Positions 26,740 through 34,666 of a DNA stretch of 57,435 nucleotides are shown here, in pieces. The notes beneath the pieces were generated by a model. It searched no databases. It was given only the letters and a program-made list of their open reading frames with translations, and was not told where the DNA came from. The position numbers and the translations under genes were made by a program. This stretch comes from a virus, in IMG/VR virus record IMGVR_UViG_3300000553_000045, positions 1 to 57,435 of that record; one strand, 5' to 3'. Numbering within the stretch: the first letter of the stretch is position 1; each line of letters opens with the position of its first letter.

Positions 26740-28475
26740 GATCCACCACTATCGTTATTGAGAACGCGGCCTTCCTTGTAATGCGATGGTGGTGGAGCAA
26801 GTGGAATCGGTATGACATTCCGGAGATGTTTTGCGATGGCGCGGCTCATAACGCGATCATCAAATGTTCCTGCCTGCGCCTCATACCGCCCTACTTTTGT
26901 CCTCTGGAACGTGAGAAATTCCCCAAAGGCTTCCTCAGACTTTACTCCGTCTGTGTTGTGGGCAACTTCGGTCTTGAGGTTGTCAAGTATCATCGGTCGC
27001 GTCTTCTCGTTGGTATGCCAACCGAAACGTCTTCGGGGTTTGACTGGTGGCTCCTCGACCATTTCCATGTGCTGCCTTGGATACCTGGCATCAAAGACTC
27101 TGTTGACAACTGCGACACCTGCATTGTTGCGCTCGATTCCCAAATAGGCGGTATTGTACCGCTTACCAATCGCCATGAGAATGTCGCCCCACTCCTGCAA
27201 AGGACACTTTCCATGCCAACTCGCGACCTCATCCCCCGTCCGGTGGTCTACAACCGTCGCGTCGTTAAAGTCTCCCTCCGCCGTCCCTTCGGAAACGTCG
27301 GCTCCGATTATATACGCTTTGCCGGGTCGCGGTTCTTCCCATACAAAAAGTCTTCCATCTTTCTCCGCTTCCCAATTACCCGTAGCGACGTTGTATTCCA
27401 GTTTCTTTAAAGGTGGTGGTGCCGACTTTTTCTTAGCCAGCACCTTCCCGTTGTCAAAGTACGGAGTTCCTGTAGCAATAAACGCGTTCTCAGGGGTATC
27501 TGGGTGCGCGGCGTTGAAATCTGGGATACTTCCCTTGAACTCGTTATGGATTGACCAGCGGCGCCAACTGATTTGCCCATCGGAAAGGTTGTAAGTCGTC
27601 TTGATGAGAACTTCCTCTTCGGTTAGAACAAAACCTTTCGGTACCGGCCAGGTATTCTTTGTATGAACAAACCACGGAAGGAATATGGAGACTTCCTGAT
27701 TACTTTCAGGGGCGTCATAGTTGATAGACTCGATGATTATTGGATCTCCGCTCTCGTCAAGTTTCGATATCCAATAACGATACCTCGATCCCCAGAAGCG
27801 AACATAGAACTCACCACCTACTCCGTTGGCCGTAGACTCGCCGATAATCATTGACTCCGGATCTGTCTTCGGGACTGAGGGAAAAGCGTTATTCAGGATA
27901 GTGCCGGCGTTCTCACCGTAGAAGCCAATTTCGCTCAAGTGCAAAATATGAATAGCCTGGCCTGTGCCAATTTCCTCAACTCCCGCCGTGGCAATCCTGA
28001 ATGCTGAGTCAAGCCCTGTCCCTTCATCATTGTTAAATTCGAGCATCCTGGCGTTATTCGCTCTCGTCTTCGGCCGGACATTTTTCGGGGTATTCGCGTG
28101 GAATCGCTTTATCATCCTGAAAAGGAAGTCGCTCGTTGTCGGGCGGTTCGTGACTTGGAAAGTGTACCGGTTTGAAACAAAGGCGGTCTGCTGATAAGCG
28201 TACCCAGAAACGTAGGTCGATATCCCTTGACGCCGTGACTTGAGTATCCAGAGCCTCAGAAGGCGCCCCTCGTTTTTCAGCTTCATAATTATGCTGTGCA
28301 GGATCTCTTGTGGCCGGTTGAAGATAAACGGTACGAGACCACCGCCCTCTTCCGGAGGCACATGAAGACATTGAGCAGCGTATTCCTTGAAATCCATACT
28401 GAGGTAGTAAATGCCCAACATCTCAGAGAGTTCGTCTACACTCAGGTCTGCGAGTTTATTCTGGAGGTCGCTCAT
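26724..28475 (-). CDS. terL: Terminase large subunit (583 aa)
   Basis: The ATPase has a Walker-A-like K-S-R-R-Q-G-I-S-T near residue 80, a Walker-B-type I-H-I-L-H-L-S-E near 180, and a coupling G-E-S-T motif near 215. The nuclease (RNase H fold) starts near 390 with I-I-G-A-D-V-S-E-G and has a late acidic D-D-R-V-M-S. It cuts and pumps DNA into the prohead through the portal. It overlaps the small subunit as ATGA, the normal order. Length fits. Confidence 0.9.
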   Translation of the reverse strand: MSDLQNKLADLSVDELSEMLGIYYLSMDFKEYAAQCLHVPPEEGGGLVPFIFNRPQEILHSIIMKLKNEGRLLRLWILKSRRQGISTYVSGYAYQQTAFVSNRYTFQVTNRPTTSDFLFRMIKRFHANTPKNVRPKTRANNARMLEFNNDEGTGLDSAFRIATAGVEEIGTGQAIHILHLSEIGFYGENAGTILNNAFPSVPKTDPESMIIGESTANGVGGEFYVRFWGSRYRYWISKLDESGDPIIIESINYDAPESNQEVSIFLPWFVHTKNTWPVPKGFVLTEEEVLIKTTYNLSDGQISWRRWSIHNEFKGSIPDFNAAHPDTPENAFIATGTPYFDNGKVLAKKKSAPPPLKKLEYNVATGNWEAEKDGRLFVWEEPRPGKAYIIGADVSEGTAEGDFNDATVVDHRTGDEVASWHGKCPLQEWGDILMAIGKRYNTAYLGIERNNAGVAVVNRVFDARYPRQHMEMVEEPPVKPRRRFGWHTNEKTRPMILDNLKTEVAHNTDGVKSEEAFGEFLTFQRTKVGRYEAQAGTFDDRVMSRAIAKHLRNVIPIPLAPPPSHYKEGRVLNNDSGGSWGGV

Positions 28476-29068
28476 TGTCCCATCTTCTCTTTGAGCATCG
28501 CCTGGATCATCGCAATGCCTGCCTGGGGGTTCTCTTTAATCTGGGCGACGATGGCGACCTTCGCTTCAAACGATCTTGTCTCTACGACAACTTTCTTTTC
28601 AGGAAGTGCCGAAAGGATATCCGTTGTAAACTTTGCCGCGTCAAGTCTGGCCCTGTGGTCAGGGACCATCTCAACCTTCGCTGTGTTGACTTTGTGGAGC
28701 TTGCCGGTCTCCTCGTTCTTCACGTAGTCCCCGCCCCGGACTATGACGGCTGAGTTCGCGTCCATTGCCTCGGAGCAGACGGTCGCCACCTTATCAAGAG
28801 TCGCGCCCTTTACCTGCATGAGTTCGGCCAGCATCTGATTGTTGTTCAGCTTCTCGCGGACCATCTTCACGGCCATCGAAGCTCCAGAGCTCGCACTGTT
28901 CGCCGGATACCCCGCATACTCTCCCGCCTCTTGCATAGTCATACCTGCCGCCCTTGCGAACACAACATCCATGTGCCGCTTTTTGATTTCGACATCATGC
29001 TTTTCATGGACCTTCCTCCGTTTGCCGTTTAAATTCAAAGTCGGCATGATCATTTTAATCTCTTGCAC
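28472..29068 (-). CDS. terS: Terminase small subunit (198 aa)
   Basis: GTG start at 29068 behind a GGAGG site; an internal ATG eight codons on is an alternative. Residues 25-75 form a helix-turn-helix-like start (V-F-A-R-A-A-G-M-T-M-Q-E-A-G-E-Y-A-G-Y), followed by a coiled oligomerisation region. Binds the packaging site and hands DNA to the large subunit. Position directly before terL supports it. Confidence 0.75.
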   Translation of the reverse strand: MQEIKMIMPTLNLNGKRRKVHEKHDVEIKKRHMDVVFARAAGMTMQEAGEYAGYPANSASSGASMAVKMVREKLNNNQMLAELMQVKGATLDKVATVCSEAMDANSAVIVRGGDYVKNEETGKLHKVNTAKVEMVPDHRARLDAAKFTTDILSALPEKKVVVETRSFEAKVAIVAQIKENPQAGIAMIQAMLKEKMGQ

Positions 29069-29372
29069 GATACCTCCAAATCCGCTCGGCCTCTTCTGGT
29101 GTTTGGTAATGGAATGATTTCGGCCTTATCTCACAACCAAGATTTTTGCATTCAATGCTGTAGTTAAGAAGCATCCCCGGAGTTTTCAAGACTTGATGCC
29201 TCAAATCGTCCTCTGGGTAGTCGTTTGTTTTTGCATGGACACCGAGCATGGGCCGCACATTGCACCAAGGACAGGACTGTAGAGAAAACTGTATTTTTTC
29301 TACGCCTTGATACCATCTTTCAAATTCCTTGATGGTGCCTTCTTGATGGGCATGTTTGAATATGCCGTACAA
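29055..29372 (-). CDS. Lar-like zinc protein (105 aa)
   Basis: C-P-W-C near residue 34, a second C-x4-C pair near 77, and a terminal E-E-A-E-R-I-W-R-Y-R match the pattern of Lar/restriction-alleviation small zinc proteins, though the knuckle spacing is larger than usual. If that relation holds it could modulate host restriction; unproven. It overlaps the small terminase start by 14 bases. Confidence 0.5.
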   Translation of the reverse strand: MYGIFKHAHQEGTIKEFERWYQGVEKIQFSLQSCPWCNVRPMLGVHAKTNDYPEDDLRHQVLKTPGMLLNYSIECKNLGCEIRPKSFHYQTPEEAERIWRYRARD

Positions 29373-29381
29373 ACCTTTGAT

Positions 29382-29696
29382 TCACTCGATGTTCATGTCA
29401 ATCATTGGATTATCATACTCCCTTCTTTTTTCAGGCGCAAGCATTTCTCTTAACTCCGGTTCGAAAATCTTCAAGAAGAACAGCGCGGTATCGTGATATG
29501 CCTTCGCCGAAGCAAGGTGATGTACCTGCTCCATGATCTGCTTTTTGGTGATTGGTTGAACTCCTGACTTCTCCTGGTTACGCTTCTGCAGGTCTCCGAG
29601 CATTGTTAAAAATACTGCCAGCCTGTCCTTGATCGGCTTCTCGATAAGTGATTCCATGCCTGATTTCTTAACTGGGGTTGTGTCTAGTGATGCCAT
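29382..29696 (-). CDS. Hypothetical protein (104 aa)
   Basis: Charged, helical, no Cys motif. C-terminal half Lys/Glu-rich (L-R-E-M-L-A-P-E-K-R-R-E-Y). It starts two bases before the upstream gene's stop region and lies 9 bases before the Lar-like gene, inside the pre-terminase run. Not recognised. Confidence 0.55.
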   Translation of the reverse strand: MASLDTTPVKKSGMESLIEKPIKDRLAVFLTMLGDLQKRNQEKSGVQPITKKQIMEQVHHLASAKAYHDTALFFLKIFEPELREMLAPEKRREYDNPMIDMNIE

Positions 29697-29697
29697 G

Positions 29698-30033
29698 TTA
29701 TGCCTCCTTTTTAAATGGATTCATTTGCGTTAGCCATTTGCCGTAACGGGGCTCTTTTAAAGCAGCGTCAATTTTTTTGCGCTGAGTCGAGAGTAAGGGG
29801 AGCGTTACAAATTCGCCTTCAAAAATCGTGCTGAGTGTGTTCTGGCCTTGTAAACGCGCCGTCACCAAGTTAATCGTAATCTGTTTTGTATCCAGAGCTG
29901 ATTGAAATTTATCGTAAAAAGGCTCCGTGAAGTCAAACCAGCTTTCGTCATCAGAGTTCAACCCATGATTCTCTTTCTTCTGAATCAGGATAAAGTGGAG
30001 TTCAGCCATCAAGAGTTCGGATTTATCGTTCAT
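29698..30033 (-). CDS. Hypothetical protein (111 aa)
   Basis: Start put at ATG 30033 (MNDKSELLMAELHFILIQ); the longer frame to 30102 would lie wholly inside the previous gene. It overlaps that gene by 11 bases. Helical N-terminal half, C-terminal E-P-R-Y-G-K-W-L-T-Q-M-N-P-F-K-K-E-A. No known family. Confidence 0.55.
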   Translation of the reverse strand: MNDKSELLMAELHFILIQKKENHGLNSDDESWFDFTEPFYDKFQSALDTKQITINLVTARLQGQNTLSTIFEGEFVTLPLLSTQRKKIDAALKEPRYGKWLTQMNPFKKEA

Positions 30034-30430
30034 TTGTAATGGCCTTTTTCTTAATCGCGTTGAACTTCTGCGCCAGGCTTTGAGGATGCAGATCGAACCC
30101 AAACTTATCGGCGATATCCTCCCATGACGACGTACAAGGTTTCGCCATCCTCAACTTTTCGATTTCACCGAAATGTTCGATGATTTTCATAATAGCGGCT
30201 CGGCCAATATCTCTGGTATTTCTGCCTTTGCGGGATTCTTTGAATGTCAAGGTGGGGATCGGTTTGGCTACGGCCGGGCATGGCTCAATCCAATGGCCGC
30301 AATTGTAGCAGGAATGTCCCATTATCAAGGCTGTGGCGCTATCATCCTGTCTGTTAGTCGCCGCCTGAATACTACAGCCAGCGACTCCATATACGCCATT
30401 GGAGTTATGGCAGTGTGGACATTCTTTCAT
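30023..30430 (-). CDS. Zinc-ribbon/HTH-like protein (135 aa)
   Basis: Residues 4-7 (C-P-H-C) and 41-44 (C-Y-N-C-G-H-W) form a zinc ribbon. A C-terminal segment (S-W-E-D-I-A-D-K-F-G-F-D-L-H-P-Q-S-L-A) has the rhythm of a helix-turn-helix. That makes a DNA- or RNA-binding role likely, but no family is recognised. Overlaps neighbours on both sides by 4-11 bases. Confidence 0.6.
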   Translation of the reverse strand: MKECPHCHNSNGVYGVAGCSIQAATNRQDDSATALIMGHSCYNCGHWIEPCPAVAKPIPTLTFKESRKGRNTRDIGRAAIMKIIEHFGEIEKLRMAKPCTSSWEDIADKFGFDLHPQSLAQKFNAIKKKAITNER

Positions 30431-30786
30431 CGCACCAGCTCCTTCTGTGGCCGCGTCCCCTCGGCGGATTGCTTAACAGGTTGTTTCTTTGCCTGCCGGT
30501 ACTTCTGGTAAGTGTTCAGAGACTTCTCAGCCGGTACAACTGCCGGTTCTACTGGCGCACTCATCATTGCGTTGAGATTTGCAGGAGTCATCCTGACAAC
30601 AGCCGGCGCTGGAGTGTGGCAGCCCTTGATGAACGTCACGGTTCCGGCAACACAGGCCAGACCAATGCAGACCGCAAAGCATAGCCCTGCGATACCCGCG
30701 CTGTCTTTTTGCTTTGAATCTTTAAAACCGGCAGTCCTGACATCGCAATCATTCAGAGCCTCTGTTACATTCACTTGAGATTTCAT
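30427..30786 (-). CDS. Small membrane protein (119 aa)
   Basis: One transmembrane helix (about residues 30-52, I-A-G-L-C-F-A-V-C-I-G-L-A-C-V) after a charged cytosolic N-terminus, then a Pro/Ala/Gln-rich tail. Its position among replication-adjacent genes rather than the lysis cassette hints at superinfection exclusion or host-membrane function (speculative). It overlaps the next gene by 4 bases. Confidence 0.5.
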   Translation of the reverse strand: MKSQVNVTEALNDCDVRTAGFKDSKQKDSAGIAGLCFAVCIGLACVAGTVTFIKGCHTPAPAVVRMTPANLNAMMSAPVEPAVVPAEKSLNTYQKYRQAKKQPVKQSAEGTRPQKELVR

Positions 30787-30800
30787 AAAGCCTCCTTTGT

Positions 30801-31064
30801 TTAAATGAATCCTACTTCTGATAGCAACTTTTCCGATCGCGTTACCTGGTCGAGCGACATCACGGTGAGCTGACTCTTTTTGTGATAGAGATGGCGGATC
30901 TCTTTTGAATTTGAAATCAGAACATTGTCCTGCCGAATCGCGATTGAGATATTTCTATTGAAGAGATCGAGGGCGTGGTTTCTGGGCCGGTCGATAATGT
31001 CTTCAAGCGGGAAGGCAATCAAGTCCTCGCCGGATTTCCATTTGATCTTGATGCGAGTTTTCAT
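30801..31064 (-). CDS. Hypothetical protein after helicase (87 aa)
   Basis: Basic N-terminus (M-K-T-R-I-K-I-K-W-K-S-G-E-D-L), then mixed strands and helices. It overlaps the helicase stop as ATGA, so it is translated with the helicase. Not recognised; could be a replication accessory. Confidence 0.55.
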   Translation of the reverse strand: MKTRIKIKWKSGEDLIAFPLEDIIDRPRNHALDLFNRNISIAIRQDNVLISNSKEIRHLYHKKSQLTVMSLDQVTRSEKLLSEVGFI

Positions 31065-32398
31065 AGTGGGAGTTCTTCCTCTATTTTTTCTCTACGGCTT
31101 GAAACCTGCCCATATTCAAGGAAGTCCCGAAACTTAAACGATTCTCTGTCTATGTCGGCTTCCAACCTCCATCCCTTCGCCCCGTTGCGGTTTTTCAGAC
31201 CCTCACAGACAAGAGATCCTTCTTTGTCGTGATAGAAACCAAGGCCGATATCGGCGGCTTCTTCTATGGCACCACCTCCCTTTGCATCACTGAAAAAGAT
31301 GCCATTCTTCTCTTTCCTCCCGATGACGTTTATCTGGGAAACCAAGACAATAGGAACATTCAGCGCCTTTGCCATGGTCTTAATGCCATAGGCGTTGTGC
31401 TCAATTCTATCAAAGATCTTGCCGGGGCCTGGCATGAGCTGAATAAAATCGATTCCTACCACAGAAAGTTCTCCTTTTTTCTGTCTTGCCAACTCAATAT
31501 ATCGTTCCATTTTTTCAAGCGTGAGGCGGGTTTTGGAACAGACCGTCATCCCGCTCCCCTTTGTTTTTATGAACTTTTCAATGCCATAATGGAAGGAATT
31601 ATTACCAAAATAGCCTTCTACGTTCCGACCACTCGCACCACATTCAATCTGCAGTTCTCGTTCAAAAATCTTCTCGTCTGGCATCTCCATGGAAAATAGA
31701 AGGCTTTGGTGTCCGGTTCGCCTCGCCCCCCGCATGAGAATATTTTGAAGGAAAGCTGTCTTAAAACCACCGGGTTCAGCTACCACAGTCATCACCTCTC
31801 CAGGGCAAACACCACGGATCTTATCATCAAGCAATCTATACTCGGTGATGAAACGATCTTTTGTAACGGTTGCCACTTTGGTCTTGTAGTAAGCCAGTCG
31901 CTCCTCGAAAGAGGAGAGGTCGCTTATGCTGACACCTCCGAGAGAATCCATTCCGGACTGTAAAGAGGAGATATTTGTCTTGGCCTCTGCCATTAACTCC
32001 GAAAGATCATAATTTTCATAAGCTTGGCTGTTGATGTTTATGCACAGGGCAATAATCTTACGGCGGTTGGATGCTTCTCTAACGAGGTTGCAGTAATATT
32101 TTACGTTAGCTGATGTTGGGACAAAATCTACGAGATTTAAAAGGTATGATAACCCGCCACATTCCTCAAGTTCGGCTCTCTCGTTAAGCGTGCTCGATAT
32201 CCCTACGAAGTCAATTGGGAGTCCATGGGATCTGTGATGCCGCATGGCCGCGAATATTTTACGGTGAGTCTCGCGGTAGAAGTCTTCCGTTTCAATCAGA
32301 CAGGAGATCGTTTTCAGGCATTCGCTGTCGGTGAACACGGAGCCCAAGATGCTCATCTCAGCATCAATATTTTGCGGGGGTAGACGGTGATCGGTCAT
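31061..32398 (-). CDS. Replicative DNA helicase, DnaB-type (445 aa)
   Basis: Start at ATG 32398, overlapping the zinc-ribbon gene as ATGA; a longer frame would overlap more. DnaB N-terminal domain at 1-115 (P-P-Q-N-I-D-A-E-M-S-I-L-G-S). The RecA-like helicase core has its P-loop at 207-214 as A-E-P-G-G-F-K-T, where the usual G before K is F. Motif G-I-D-F-I-Q-L-M is near 330 and V-S-Q-I-N near 370. Ring helicase loaded at the origin; the initiator gene is just upstream. Confidence 0.85.
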   Translation of the reverse strand: MTDHRLPPQNIDAEMSILGSVFTDSECLKTISCLIETEDFYRETHRKIFAAMRHHRSHGLPIDFVGISSTLNERAELEECGGLSYLLNLVDFVPTSANVKYYCNLVREASNRRKIIALCININSQAYENYDLSELMAEAKTNISSLQSGMDSLGGVSISDLSSFEERLAYYKTKVATVTKDRFITEYRLLDDKIRGVCPGEVMTVVAEPGGFKTAFLQNILMRGARRTGHQSLLFSMEMPDEKIFERELQIECGASGRNVEGYFGNNSFHYGIEKFIKTKGSGMTVCSKTRLTLEKMERYIELARQKKGELSVVGIDFIQLMPGPGKIFDRIEHNAYGIKTMAKALNVPIVLVSQINVIGRKEKNGIFFSDAKGGGAIEEAADIGLGFYHDKEGSLVCEGLKNRNGAKGWRLEADIDRESFKFRDFLEYGQVSSRREKIEEELPL

Positions 32399-32559
32399 AG
32401 CGGCAATTCGTACAAATCTATTTTGTCGAGTTCCACAGAAATGTATTTCGCCTTGCACTCTTCGCATAAATAGATCGTACCGTTTTTAATGGTGACTGTC
32501 GCCGACGGGCGGATATCTCTTTTCTTGCAAACGTCGCAATCATGAGTTGTTCTTTTCAT
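32395..32559 (-). CDS. Small zinc-ribbon protein (54 aa)
   Basis: Two C-x2-C pairs (C-D-V-C and C-E-E-C) separated by about 20 residues form a minimal zinc ribbon; the rest is MKRTTHDCDVCKK then strands. It overlaps the initiator gene by 20 bases and the helicase start by ATGA. Likely a DNA-contacting adaptor between initiator and helicase, but that is inference from position. Confidence 0.6.
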   Translation of the reverse strand: MKRTTHDCDVCKKRDIRPSATVTIKNGTIYLCEECKAKYISVELDKIDLYELPL

Positions 32560-33271
32560 TTGGAAGCTCCTCTATCCATTGTTTAAGCCTTACACCTTTT
32601 GGCGGAATGATACCCAAATCTCTGCATTTTTCCGAAACCTCTACCAAACTGTAGTTTAAATCACCAATGCAATAACTTAAAAACCCTATTCCGTGCGATT
32701 TTATTTTCTCATCTAAAAGGAAATGGCACGTCTTCACAACCAATCTGCTTAGGTCTGGAACTGTCTGCAATAACCCAGACACCAACTTCCCGTCTTTGCC
32801 GCCAGCAAAAGAATATTCCCGGTTAAGAACCTTTTTGTATGCGTAGCAGAACCATGTGATGAAGAGTTTATGTTCAGATCTCTCTGGCGGGGGTTCCGTC
32901 GCCAAAGGTTTTTCTTTATTCTTATTCTTTATAGTTGTAGTCCCTTGCCTGTCCCTTGCCTGTCCCTTGCCTGTCCCTTGCCTGTCTTTGACCTCTTCTA
33001 ACTCTTTGATAAATATACGTATCTCCTGTCCTTTGCCTGTCCTTTGGTTGTCTACAACATGTCCCTTGCCTGTCCTTAGCCCCGCGACAAAATTACGGAC
33101 CTTGTTTCGGCTCCATGACCACATTCTTGAATAACCATTTATTGTTTTTTCTTCTCCGGCTTGAATATCACAGCGCAATGAAACATAGGCTTCGAGGAAG
33201 GTGTATTCTCCACCCTTCGGCAGTAAATATTTCAGCCGTTCATCAATAGGTATCCAGCCGCCGTCTTTCAT
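32540..33271 (-). CDS. Replication initiator / helicase-loader-type protein (243 aa)
   Basis: The N-terminal winged-helix-like domain (1-75; N-G-Y-S-R-M-W-S-W-S-R-N-K-V-R-N-F) is typical of phage O-like initiators. Residues 65-115 form a low-complexity linker rich in R-Q-G-T-G-K-G-Q. It is encoded by 11-bp iterons (32941-33083) that would be origin sites inside the gene, as in lambda O. The C-terminal domain (125-243) probably contacts helicase; a zinc ribbon and DnaB helicase follow at once. Start overlaps the previous gene as ATGA. Confidence 0.65.
   Translation of the reverse strand: MKDGGWIPIDERLKYLLPKGGEYTFLEAYVSLRCDIQAGEEKTINGYSRMWSWSRNKVRNFVAGLRTGKGHVVDNQRTGKGQEIRIFIKELEEVKDRQGTGKGQARDRQGTTTIKNKNKEKPLATEPPPERSEHKLFITWFCYAYKKVLNREYSFAGGKDGKLVSGLLQTVPDLSRLVVKTCHFLLDEKIKSHGIGFLSYCIGDLNYSLVEVSEKCRDLGIIPPKGVRLKQWIEELPNEKNNS
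32941..33083. repeat. Array of 11-bp iterons, replication-origin candidate
   Basis: TCCCTTGCCTG occurs four times in exact tandem (32941-32984), and copies or near-copies recur at 33029-33050 and 33062-33083. The second group is in the same 11-bp register (88 bases, eight units, from the first), so 13 units are traceable. AT-rich DNA (32910-32940 and 32997-33020) flanks or interrupts the array. Eleven base pairs is about one helical turn. The array lies inside the initiator gene, as lambda origin iterons do. Confidence 0.7.
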
Positions 33272-33528
33272 CCGCAGCGATAGTCAGTGTTGTTGATTAT
33301 TTTACAGGCGTGTATGAAATATTTAAGCCTCTCCATGGTCATCCAGTTCTTATCGGCGAGGTGATCTATCCACCCAATAATATCTTCTGGCCTTTTAAGT
33401 CGGTCAACGTGAATGTCGTAGGCATGCTCGCAATAATTTAATACCAGGTGGTCGCCGTCTAAATAAATCCCTTTATTGCCCTTTTTCTCTAACGTCATCA
33501 TTGAGAAAACATCTTCTTCTAGTCCCAT
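33268..33528 (-). CDS. Hypothetical protein, first of replication operon (86 aa)
   Basis: Start chosen at ATG 33528, which has AGGGGG upstream and lies just past a hairpin; the longer frame would translate through the hairpin. Begins M-G-L-E-E-D-V-F-S-M-M-T-L-E-K-K and holds L-N-Y-C-E-H-A-Y-D-I-H and W-I-D-H-L-A. ATGA overlap with the initiator. Unrecognised. Confidence 0.55.
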   Translation of the reverse strand: MGLEEDVFSMMTLEKKGNKGIYLDGDHLVLNYCEHAYDIHVDRLKRPEDIIGWIDHLADKNWMTMERLKYFIHACKIINNTDYRCG

Positions 33529-33545
33529 GGTAGGCCCCCTTGAAC

Positions 33546-33645
33546 AAAAAACCCCTCCAGGGGTCGGCACACCACCTGAAAGGGTCTTGTCCTTCACTGG
33601 CAATGCCAGTAGAAAGGATTTCTGCAAAGCCGGGTGCCGCCGACC
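33546..33645 (-). promoter_or_regulatory. Attenuator-like leader of replication operon
   Basis: On the minus strand an ACCCC-TGGA-GGGGT hairpin (33551-33564) followed by six T lies 16 bases before the first gene: an intrinsic terminator shape. Bases 33562-33573 can instead pair with 33633-33645 (11 pairs with a one-base bulge), enclosing an ACTGGC/GCCAGT hairpin (33596-33610), and this removes part of the terminator arm. Terminator versus antiterminator control of replication genes is suggested; not tested. Confidence 0.5.
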
Positions 33646-33670
33646 GAAGCTGTTTCAATATGTGATTTGC

Positions 33671-33700
33671 ACCCTACTCCCACAATAATTGCCTTGTCAA
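33671..33700 (-). promoter_or_regulatory. Candidate minus promoter for replication operon
   Basis: TTGACA (minus strand, complement of 33695-33700), 18-base spacer, then TAGGGT at 33676-33671. The -35 is perfect, the -10 poor. The predicted start near 33664 would give a leader of about 135 bases that includes the attenuator. Confidence 0.35.
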
Positions 33701-33723
33701 CAAAAAAAATTATTTATTTTTCC

Positions 33724-33752
33724 TTGACAGTTTGATTACCACCTGATATTTT
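33724..33752 (+). promoter_or_regulatory. Sigma70-type promoter for the plus-strand module
   Basis: TTGACA (33724-33729), 17-base spacer, TATTTT (33747-33752), followed by an AGGAGG site and ATG 33781. TTGTCAA/TTGACAG elements recur at 33694, 33724 and 33754, so an operator pair for a repressor between divergent promoters is likely. Confidence 0.7.
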
Positions 33753-33780
33753 ATTGTCAATCACACAGGAGGTATTTGCT

Positions 33781-33981
33781 ATGCCAGTTTTAAAGAACCT
33801 AGCAGGGCTGATGAAACAGCGGGACATCATACCGGAAGAGTTGGCCGGTGGATCAGGCAGGGAGTTCAGCGTGATGACAGTGCGCCGCGCCATGAAGTGC
33901 CGGGGTATTGACTTATTGAAAGCGAAGTCCATCGCTAAACATCTGAAGGTCAAGCTGTCTGATCTGGTAGGCACGCCATGA
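33781..33981 (+). CDS. Small XRE/Cro-like HTH DNA-binding protein (66 aa)
   Basis: ATG follows AGGAGG by eight bases; an in-frame earlier ATG lacks it. Residues 5-60 resemble a five-helix XRE fold (L-M-K-Q-R-D-I-I-P-E-E-L-A, V-M-T-V-R-R-A-M, A-K-S-I-A-K-H-L-K-V). It lies at the divergent control region and is coupled to the recombinase gene by an ATGA overlap. Cro- or excisionase-like role is plausible. Confidence 0.65.
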   Translation: MPVLKNLAGLMKQRDIIPEELAGGSGREFSVMTVRRAMKCRGIDLLKAKSIAKHLKVKLSDLVGTP

Positions 33982-34544
33982 GTACCAAAGGTCAAATCCT
34001 CCGCGTAGATCCGCTCAAATCCTTAGCTGAGGTAAAGCGCGTCAAGGCGGTCCTCGCGAATCACCCGCGTAATTTGGCTATATTCACATTAGGGGTAAAC
34101 ACTGCCCTCAGAGCCTCAGACATCGTGAAGTTGAATCGCGAAGACGTGCGCTATCTCAAGGCTGGCGACGTACTCCCGCTCCGGATGAAAAAGACGAAGA
34201 AGATAATCGACATCACCCTGAATCAGGAAGTGATTGACGCGATTCGGCCTCTGCTGATCGAGGGTAATGGGCCGCTGTTTGCATCTGAGAACGACCCATC
34301 GCGGTATCTCACGGAGTCGCATTTGTGCAGACTGGTTCAGGACTGGTGCCACATGGCGCATCTCAAGGGTCGGTACGGGTCTCATTCTATGAGGAAGTCG
34401 TGGGCTCACCTGCAGCTCAAACTTTTCCACGCCAAAGAGGAACATATCTCGGTCGCACTTGGCCACTCTACTGTTCGGCAGACGCGGCTATATCTTTGCA
34501 TACAGGATGAAGAAGTGACGAATCTTTTTATGAATTGCATCTAA
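33978..34544 (+). CDS. int: Minimal tyrosine recombinase/integrase (188 aa)
   Basis: The catalytic set is present: R45 (L-R-A-S-D), K near 72-74, H136-x-x-R139 (H-S-M-R), H163 (L-G-H-S) and nucleophile Y172. At 188 aa it is only the catalytic half; the arm-binding and most of the core-binding domain are missing, unlike typical 300-400-aa phage integrases. It might act with an accessory factor, with the HTH protein upstream, or as a dimer resolvase. No attachment site was recognised. Confidence 0.8.
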   Translation: MSTKGQILRVDPLKSLAEVKRVKAVLANHPRNLAIFTLGVNTALRASDIVKLNREDVRYLKAGDVLPLRMKKTKKIIDITLNQEVIDAIRPLLIEGNGPLFASENDPSRYLTESHLCRLVQDWCHMAHLKGRYGSHSMRKSWAHLQLKLFHAKEEHISVALGHSTVRQTRLYLCIQDEEVTNLFMNCI

Positions 34545-34666
34545 GGCTTTCCTCCTGCCAGGATAGCGAGAGGTCAATACACGAGGTGGGGTTTTTGGGA
34601 TAACGCCGAATTGAGCAGCAAGCGGAGCGCAGTCTGATCGAATGATTGGTTAAAAAAGGGGGGAAT
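34545..34666 (+). other. Gap after recombinase, no gene seen
   Basis: This 122-bp stretch has no frame and no tRNA-like sequence. It is the natural place to look for the phage attachment site beside the recombinase, but I could not define a core. Confidence 0.3.

Noticed and set aside
32941-32984. Tandem repeat as a CRISPR or minisatellite artefact
   Set aside because: The unit is 11 bp without spacers, keeps register with a second group and lies in an initiator gene, so origin iterons explain it better.
33473-33658. 61-codon frame in the replication leader
   Set aside because: TTG start with no site; it lies in the leader hairpins that better explain the sequence.
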